Source of the DNA: Tannerella sp.
GTDB taxonomy: Bacteria > Bacteroidota > Bacteroidia > Bacteroidales > Tannerellaceae
Length of the DNA stretch: 10,505 nucleotides
Direction of reading: 5' to 3'
NCBI GenBank assembly: GCA_031288935.1
Contig: JAITQL010000155.1
Coordinates: forward strand, 1 to 10,505
Made by a program: the position numbers and the translations under genes. The stretch's first letter is position 1, and the number at the start of each line of letters is the position of its first letter. Below the pieces are notes generated by a model. The model did no database searches. It was not told the DNA's origin and worked only from the letters and a program-made list of their open reading frames with translations. Below are positions 7,095-10,505 of this stretch, in pieces.

Positions 7095-7388
7095 GGACGG
7101 AAGATTCATCCGCGAGGATGGGAAGCTCATCCGTGAGGATGGAAAACTCATCCGTGAGGATGGAAAGCTCATCCGTGAGGATGGGAAGTTCATCCGCGAG
7201 GATGGAAGATTCATCCGCGAGGATGGAAAGTTCATCCGTGCGGACGGAAAGCTCATCCGTGCGGATGGGAAGTTTATCCGCGAGGATGGGAAGTTCATCC
7301 GTGCGGATGGAAGATTCATCCGTGCGGATGGAAAGTTCATCCGTGCGGATGGGTAGTTTATCCGCGAGGATGAAAGATTCATCCGTGC
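7095..7388. repeat. 21-bp tandem array, 14 units, each a hairpin
   Basis: Fourteen contiguous 21-bp units start at 7095 and every 21 bases to 7388; a decayed fifteenth begins at 7389. The unit is GGATG-N7-CATCC-N4. The arms are conserved (12 of 14 units for each), while variation sits mainly in the 7-base and 4-base spacers. Each arm can pair within the unit (7-base loop) or with the next unit (4-base loop). The 4-base spacer reads GTGA or GCGA in eight units and GTGC in six. Because 21 is a multiple of three, long open frames run through the array on both strands. One, from ATG 7072 to TAG 7354-7356, would encode 94 residues of a heptapeptide like GKFIRED. I do not call it a gene: no promoter or ribosome binding site is visible and the frame stops inside unit 13. 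The array lies between the divergent NagB/PIG-L and truA genes. Confidence 0.95.
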
Positions 7389-7474
7389 GGATGGATTTAA
7401 CATTTGTCCGAACGGCAGGTGCGTTTGCCCTGTTTGAGCATTGAACTTTTTCCCTTCGCGGATGGAAAAAAGCG

Positions 7475-7482
7475 TATCTTTG
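7475..7482 (+). promoter_or_regulatory. Probable -7 box of truA promoter
   Basis: TATCTTTG at 7475-7482 is a perfect TAnnTTTG -7 box. No good TTTG lies 19-20 bases upstream; the nearest T-rich tract (7447-7451) is about 23 bases away. Transcription would begin near 7489, only 2 bases before the in-frame ATG at 7491 and 32 before the ATG at 7521, which favours the latter as the truA start. The 11 bases at 7458-7468 match part of the 21-bp repeat unit. Confidence 0.5.
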
Positions 7483-7520
7483 CCCCCCTGATGAGAGAAA
7501 TTGAAATCAATGTAGATAGA

Positions 7521-8288
7521 ATGCACCGGTATTTCATGTATTTGGCCTATAACGGGACGCATTACTGCGGATGGCAGAAACAGCTCAACGGCCCCAGTAT
7601 ACAGCAATGTCTTGAGACGGCGCTGGCGACGCTGCTGCGCACGCCGACACCGCTGACGGGCGCCGGACGTACCGACGCCGGCGTACATGCCCGGCGGATG
7701 GTTGCCCATTTCGACTGCGCGGAGCCGGTAGTGAAGCTGTCCGTGCTCGCGGAGAAGCTGAACCGCCTGCTGCCGAAGGACATTGCGATAGAGCGGATCG
7801 TGCCGGTCAGGGCAGATGCGCATGCCCGCTTCGACGCCCTGTCGCGCACGTATCAGTACGTGATTGCCGGCCGGAAAAATCCCTTTGAACGGGAATGGGT
7901 GCTCCGCATGTCGCTGGACGGACTGGATTTCGTGCGCATGAACGAAGCGTGCCGCGTACTGGTCGGGACGATGGATTTTACGAGTTTCAGCAAGTTGCAT
8001 ACCGATGTCCGGACGCATATCTGCCGGATTTATCAGGCCGGATGGGAGCCTGACGGGGCACGGTGGGTGTTCACCGTCCGCGCCGACCGTTTCCTGCGCA
8101 ACATGGTGCGCGCGATCGTCGGCACGCTCTTTGAAGTGGGACGCGGCAAACGGACGGTGGCGGATTTCCGGCAGGTGATCGAGGCCAGAAACCGCAGCCT
8201 GGCGGGCGATTCGGCGCCGGGAAAAGGTCTTTCGCTGACGGATGTCGCCTATCCCGATTCCGTCTTCCTGCCATCCCCGATCTTTTGA
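7521..8288 (+). CDS. truA: tRNA pseudouridine(38-40) synthase TruA
   Basis: The 255-residue cytoplasmic enzyme converts uridines 38-40 of the tRNA anticodon arm to pseudouridine. The motif [11 protein letters not shown] at residues 47-57 carries the catalytic aspartate (Asp52, equivalent to Asp60 of E. coli TruA). The N-terminus [17 protein letters not shown], the SRTYQY strand with its active-site tyrosine, and the C-terminal segment [13 protein letters not shown] are all family marks. Length is normal. ATG 7521 (MHRYFMYL) is chosen because it matches the family start and sits about 30 bases after the predicted transcription start. ATG 7491 would add 10 residues, and the frame is open further up to 7404. 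The EamA permease gene begins 10 bases after the stop, so they are likely co-transcribed. Confidence 0.97.
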   Translation: MHRYFMYLAYNGTHYCGWQKQLNGPSIQQCLETALATLLRTPTPLTGAGRTDAGVHARRMVAHFDCAEPVVKLSVLAEKLNRLLPKDIAIERIVPVRADAHARFDALSRTYQYVIAGRKNPFEREWVLRMSLDGLDFVRMNEACRVLVGTMDFTSFSKLHTDVRTHICRIYQAGWEPDGARWVFTVRADRFLRNMVRAIVGTLFEVGRGKRTVADFRQVIEARNRSLAGDSAPGKGLSLTDVAYPDSVFLPSPIF

Positions 8289-8298
8289 ATGAAATGAC

Positions 8299-9195
8299 AT
8301 GTGGGTAACGCTTGCTTTTGTATCGGCTTTTCTGCTGGGATGTTATGAAGTCAGCAAGAAACATGCGCTGGACGGAAACGCCGTATTGCCGGTATTGTTT
8401 CTCAATACGCTGCTGTCAAGTCTGATCTTCGTTCCGTTCATTGTGCTGTCCCGCGCCACGGACTGGCTGGACGGGAGCCTCGCGTACGTGCCGGTCGTGT
8501 CGCTGCAAACGCACGGGCAGGTCTTCCTCAAGTCGGTCATTGTGCTGGGGTCATGGATTTCCGGTTATTTTTCGGTCAAGCACCTGCCGCTGACCCTCAC
8601 CGGCCCCATCAAGGCGTCGCAGCCGGTGATCACGCTGCTGGGCGCCCTGGTGATTTTCGCCGAACGGCTGAACCCGTATCAGTGGATCGGCGCGGGGCTG
8701 GCCGTGCTGTCCCTTTTCCTCCTGTCGACTTCGGGGAAGAAGGAGGGGATCCGGTTTGCGCACAACAAATGGATTGTCTACGCCGTGCTGTCCATGATCC
8801 TGGGGGCGTTGAGCGGACTGTACGACAAGCGCCTGATGCAGTCGCTCGACGTGATGACGGTGCAGGTCTGGTTCAACATCTATCAGCTCCTGATCATGGC
8901 CGCCATACTGCGGTGGCTGTGGTATCCGCACCGCCGCCGCACGACGCCGTTCGAGTGGAAGTGGAGCATTGTCTGCATTTCCCTTTTTCTGGCGGTGGCG
9001 GACTGGATTTACTTTTATGCGCTGAACAAACCCGATTCGATGATTTCCATCGTTTCCATGATCCGGCGCAGCAACGTACTGGTCACGTTTATGGCCGGCG
9101 CGGTGTTCTTTCATGAAAAAAACTTAAAGAACAAGGCTTTCGACTTGTTGCTGGTATTATCAGGAATGATTTTTCTATATTTGGGGACAAAATAA
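8299..9195 (+). CDS. EamA/DMT-family permease
   Basis: The 298-residue inner-membrane protein has about ten hydrophobic helices in two halves, the architecture of EamA (drug/metabolite transporter) proteins. The first half has GPIKASQPVITLLGALVIFAERL, the typical helix 3-4 segment with a glutamate near its end. The second half has the equivalent segment around SIVSMIRRSNVLVTFMAGAVFFHEK. These proteins export or import small metabolites; the substrate is not predictable here. The ATG at 8299 follows the truA stop by 10 bases. The coding strand contains a promoter-like box near its end (9176-9183) that may serve the next gene. Confidence 0.9.
   Translation: MWVTLAFVSAFLLGCYEVSKKHALDGNAVLPVLFLNTLLSSLIFVPFIVLSRATDWLDGSLAYVPVVSLQTHGQVFLKSVIVLGSWISGYFSVKHLPLTLTGPIKASQPVITLLGALVIFAERLNPYQWIGAGLAVLSLFLLSTSGKKEGIRFAHNKWIVYAVLSMILGALSGLYDKRLMQSLDVMTVQVWFNIYQLLIMAAILRWLWYPHRRRTTPFEWKWSIVCISLFLAVADWIYFYALNKPDSMISIVSMIRRSNVLVTFMAGAVFFHEKNLKNKAFDLLLVLSGMIFLYLGTK
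9176..9183 (+). promoter_or_regulatory. Possible internal -7 box for the DUF3256 gene
   Basis: TATATTTG at 9176-9183 matches TAnnTTTG exactly, inside the last codons of the permease gene. The -33 region is poor (the nearest TTGTTG, at 9145-9150, is too far). Start would be near 9190, giving a leader of about 39 bases before ATG 9229. The DUF3256 gene may also be read from the truA promoter. Confidence 0.35.
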
Positions 9196-9228
9196 AAAGG
9201 ATTGTACGATTCAAAACTGTTTAACTGT

Positions 9229-9867
9229 ATGAGATATTTATGCTTGCTTATGTTATATGTCCTGGCGCTGCCGGTAGCCAATGCGCAGGACATGGCGTCG
9301 TTTTTCACCGGTATGCCCAACGAATACATCCTTCAGCTGGAGGATGCGTGGCGGAAGGATTTGGTAGAACTGTACCGTGCCGGCAAACCGGCGACGCTGG
9401 ACAATACGATGAAAGGCCGTTCGACCCTGATGGCGCTGACGCCGGATTACCTGCTGTTGCAGTCGTCCGAACGGAGTATGGTGGAAATGAAACTCCTGCC
9501 GCTGATTAATCATACCACCGTCATCTGCGTCGTCACGACCGTCGGCGCTCCGGTGGCCGACAGCCGCGTGGCCTTTTATACAACGGACTGGTCGGAGCTG
9601 GATGCTTCCGCCATCTGGTCTCCCGCAACGGCCGACCGGTTTATCCGGGACGATGCCGATCCGCAGGACGCGGCTTGTGCGGAAGCGCTCGTGTGCCTGG
9701 ATATGGAACTGATACGCTACCGCTTGCATCCCGAAGACACTGCGTTGACGGCAGAGTATGTGACGCCGGAGTATCTGAACGCGGAAGAGCGCGGGAAAGT
9801 GGAACCGTTTCTGAAAACCGGTCCGCTGGTGTATCACTGGAAGACCGGCCGTTATGAACTTCGCTGA
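9229..9867 (+). CDS. DUF3256 family secreted protein
   Basis: The gene encodes 212 residues. A clear signal peptide occupies residues 1-19 (LCLLMLYVLALPVANA, cleavage before Gln20), so the product is exported to the periplasm. The mature part, beginning QDMASFFTGMPN, with an acidic middle and a C-terminal YHWKTGRYEL, fits the DUF3256 family, which is largely confined to Bacteroidales. The function is unknown. ATG 9229 starts directly at the signal peptide; the frame is open upstream to TTG 9202, but that would add a non-signal extension. It lies 33 bases after the permease gene on the same strand, an arrangement with truA that I recognise from related genomes. It uses GC-rich codons like its left neighbours, in contrast to the gene on its right. 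Confidence 0.8.
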   Translation: MRYLCLLMLYVLALPVANAQDMASFFTGMPNEYILQLEDAWRKDLVELYRAGKPATLDNTMKGRSTLMALTPDYLLLQSSERSMVEMKLLPLINHTTVICVVTTVGAPVADSRVAFYTTDWSELDASAIWSPATADRFIRDDADPQDAACAEALVCLDMELIRYRLHPEDTALTAEYVTPEYLNAEERGKVEPFLKTGPLVYHWKTGRYELR

Positions 9868-9886
9868 CGGGCTGCCTCTTCCGGAG

Positions 9887-10505
9887 ATGAATAAAATTCC
9901 TACCTATAAAATATCGGAAACATTTCATGGCGCAATAGTTTCTCTGCGGGGTGTTTCGGAAAACGAACAACTGCCGGCGATTCATTATGCGCACAGGCAC
10001 GATTACTATATATTCCTTTTCATGGAAAAAGGGCAGGGTAAATTTTTGATTGATTTTGAAGAATATGAAATGGCGGGAGGTACGGTTCTCTGTATTTTGC
10101 CGGGGCAAGTCCATGCTCCTCCTGTTGGCAACGATTATATGAATGTTTGCGGTTGGTTTTTGATGACGGACAGTATGCTTGTGAAAGACGAATACAAGGA
10201 AGTATTTGAAAAAGGCTCTTTTGTGAAAAGCAAGATAAAACTGACGGATATTGAAATAAACGACTTGAAACAGTGCATTTCGATTATAAACAGAAGACTA
10301 AACTCCGGACAGCAACCTGTCGGACAAAATATTGTTCACACCCTGCTTTTATCCTATATCGGCATGATTGCGGAAATATATCAGAAAGGTTTCCCTGTTT
10401 CGATAAACAATCATCCGGCAACGATTACCGCCCAGTTTAAATCGTTATTGTCGGCTAACTATCAATCATTGAAACGTCCGGCAGAATATGCATCGCGATT
10501 GAATA
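9887..10505 (+). CDS. AraC-family transcriptional regulator, truncated by window end
   Basis: The first 206 codons are visible and the frame runs off the window. Residues about 15-80 form a cupin-like sensor domain: HYAHRHDYYIFLFMEKG, then a glycine turn and VLCILPGQVHAP, the pattern of the AraC N-terminal effector-binding domain. The last visible residues, FKSLLSANYQSLKRPAEYASRLN, match the start of the AraC helix-turn-helix domain, the rest of which lies outside. It should be a cytoplasmic DNA-binding regulator responding to a small molecule. Start: ATG 9887, with CCGGAG directly before it. An in-frame ATG at 9854 would overlap the DUF3256 gene by 14 bases. The gene is far more AT-rich than everything to its left (a 60-base line, 10201-10260, is about 28% G+C), suggesting different ancestry. 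Its target may be itself or genes beyond the window. Confidence 0.9.
   Translation, partial: MNKIPTYKISETFHGAIVSLRGVSENEQLPAIHYAHRHDYYIFLFMEKGQGKFLIDFEEYEMAGGTVLCILPGQVHAPPVGNDYMNVCGWFLMTDSMLVKDEYKEVFEKGSFVKSKIKLTDIEINDLKQCISIINRRLNSGQQPVGQNIVHTLLLSYIGMIAEIYQKGFPVSINNHPATITAQFKSLLSANYQSLKRPAEYASRLN

Noticed and set aside
7095..7388. The array as a CRISPR
   Set aside because: The repeat is a contiguous 21-bp unit with no unique spacers of 30-40 bases, and no cas genes are nearby.
7118..7444. A second plus-strand frame through the array, reading repeats like MESSSVR
   Set aside because: It is open because the unit length is a multiple of three. Variation falls on amino-acid-changing positions in this frame and no start signals are present.
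6942..8300. A 452-codon minus-strand frame across the array and truA
   Set aside because: It is antisense to truA, and its repeat part exists only because the 21-bp unit has no stop in this frame.

Overview
The window reads as chromosomal DNA of a member of the order Bacteroidales (phylum Bacteroidota). Four things point that way: promoter-like boxes of the TAnnTTTG type; weak or absent Shine-Dalgarno sequences; the fused NagB-like/PIG-L protein and the DUF4861 and DUF3256 families; and the order truA, EamA-type permease, DUF3256. Most genes look fairly GC-rich (a sample line inside the DUF3256 gene is about 63% G+C). Genus and species cannot be told from the sequence alone.

Left end (1-540): possibly the last residues of an upstream protein, then a repeat element (three imperfect 64-65 bp direct copies plus one inverted half copy), then a promoter and a leader hairpin in front of a DUF4861 lipoprotein gene (540-1814). 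A strong hairpin terminator closes that gene. A sodium:solute symporter (1891-3360) follows, and the ribosome-assembly GTPase EngB/YsxC lies only 2 bases after it (3363-3962).

Middle (4023-6917, minus strand): a two-gene unit. The first gene codes for a 659-residue fusion of a glucosamine-6-phosphate deaminase-like domain and a PIG-L/LmbE-type deacetylase domain. The second, 15 bases downstream, is a bile-acid:sodium-symporter-like (BART superfamily) membrane protein. The deaminase-like half has lost all four catalytic residues known from E. coli NagB, while the metal-binding motifs of the PIG-L half look intact. Its promoter carries a perfect 14-bp palindrome between the -33 and -7 boxes.

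Intergenic region 6918-7520: a 600-bp divergent intergenic region with an 11-bp inverted repeat and a striking 14-copy array of a 21-bp unit (7095-7388). Each unit is GGATG-N7-CATCC-N4, so it can fold in two alternative ways. The 21-bp period equals two DNA helical turns and also keeps reading frames open.

Right part (7521-10505, plus strand): truA (tRNA pseudouridine synthase), an EamA/DMT permease 10 bases later, a secreted DUF3256 protein, and the first 206 codons of an AraC-family regulator that runs off the window and is much more AT-rich than its neighbours.

Most of the window is housekeeping and metabolic chromosome. The least explained parts are the 21-bp hairpin array, the left-end repeat element and the pseudo-catalytic NagB fusion. 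I see no CRISPR array, tRNA, rRNA, transposase or recognisable defence system.
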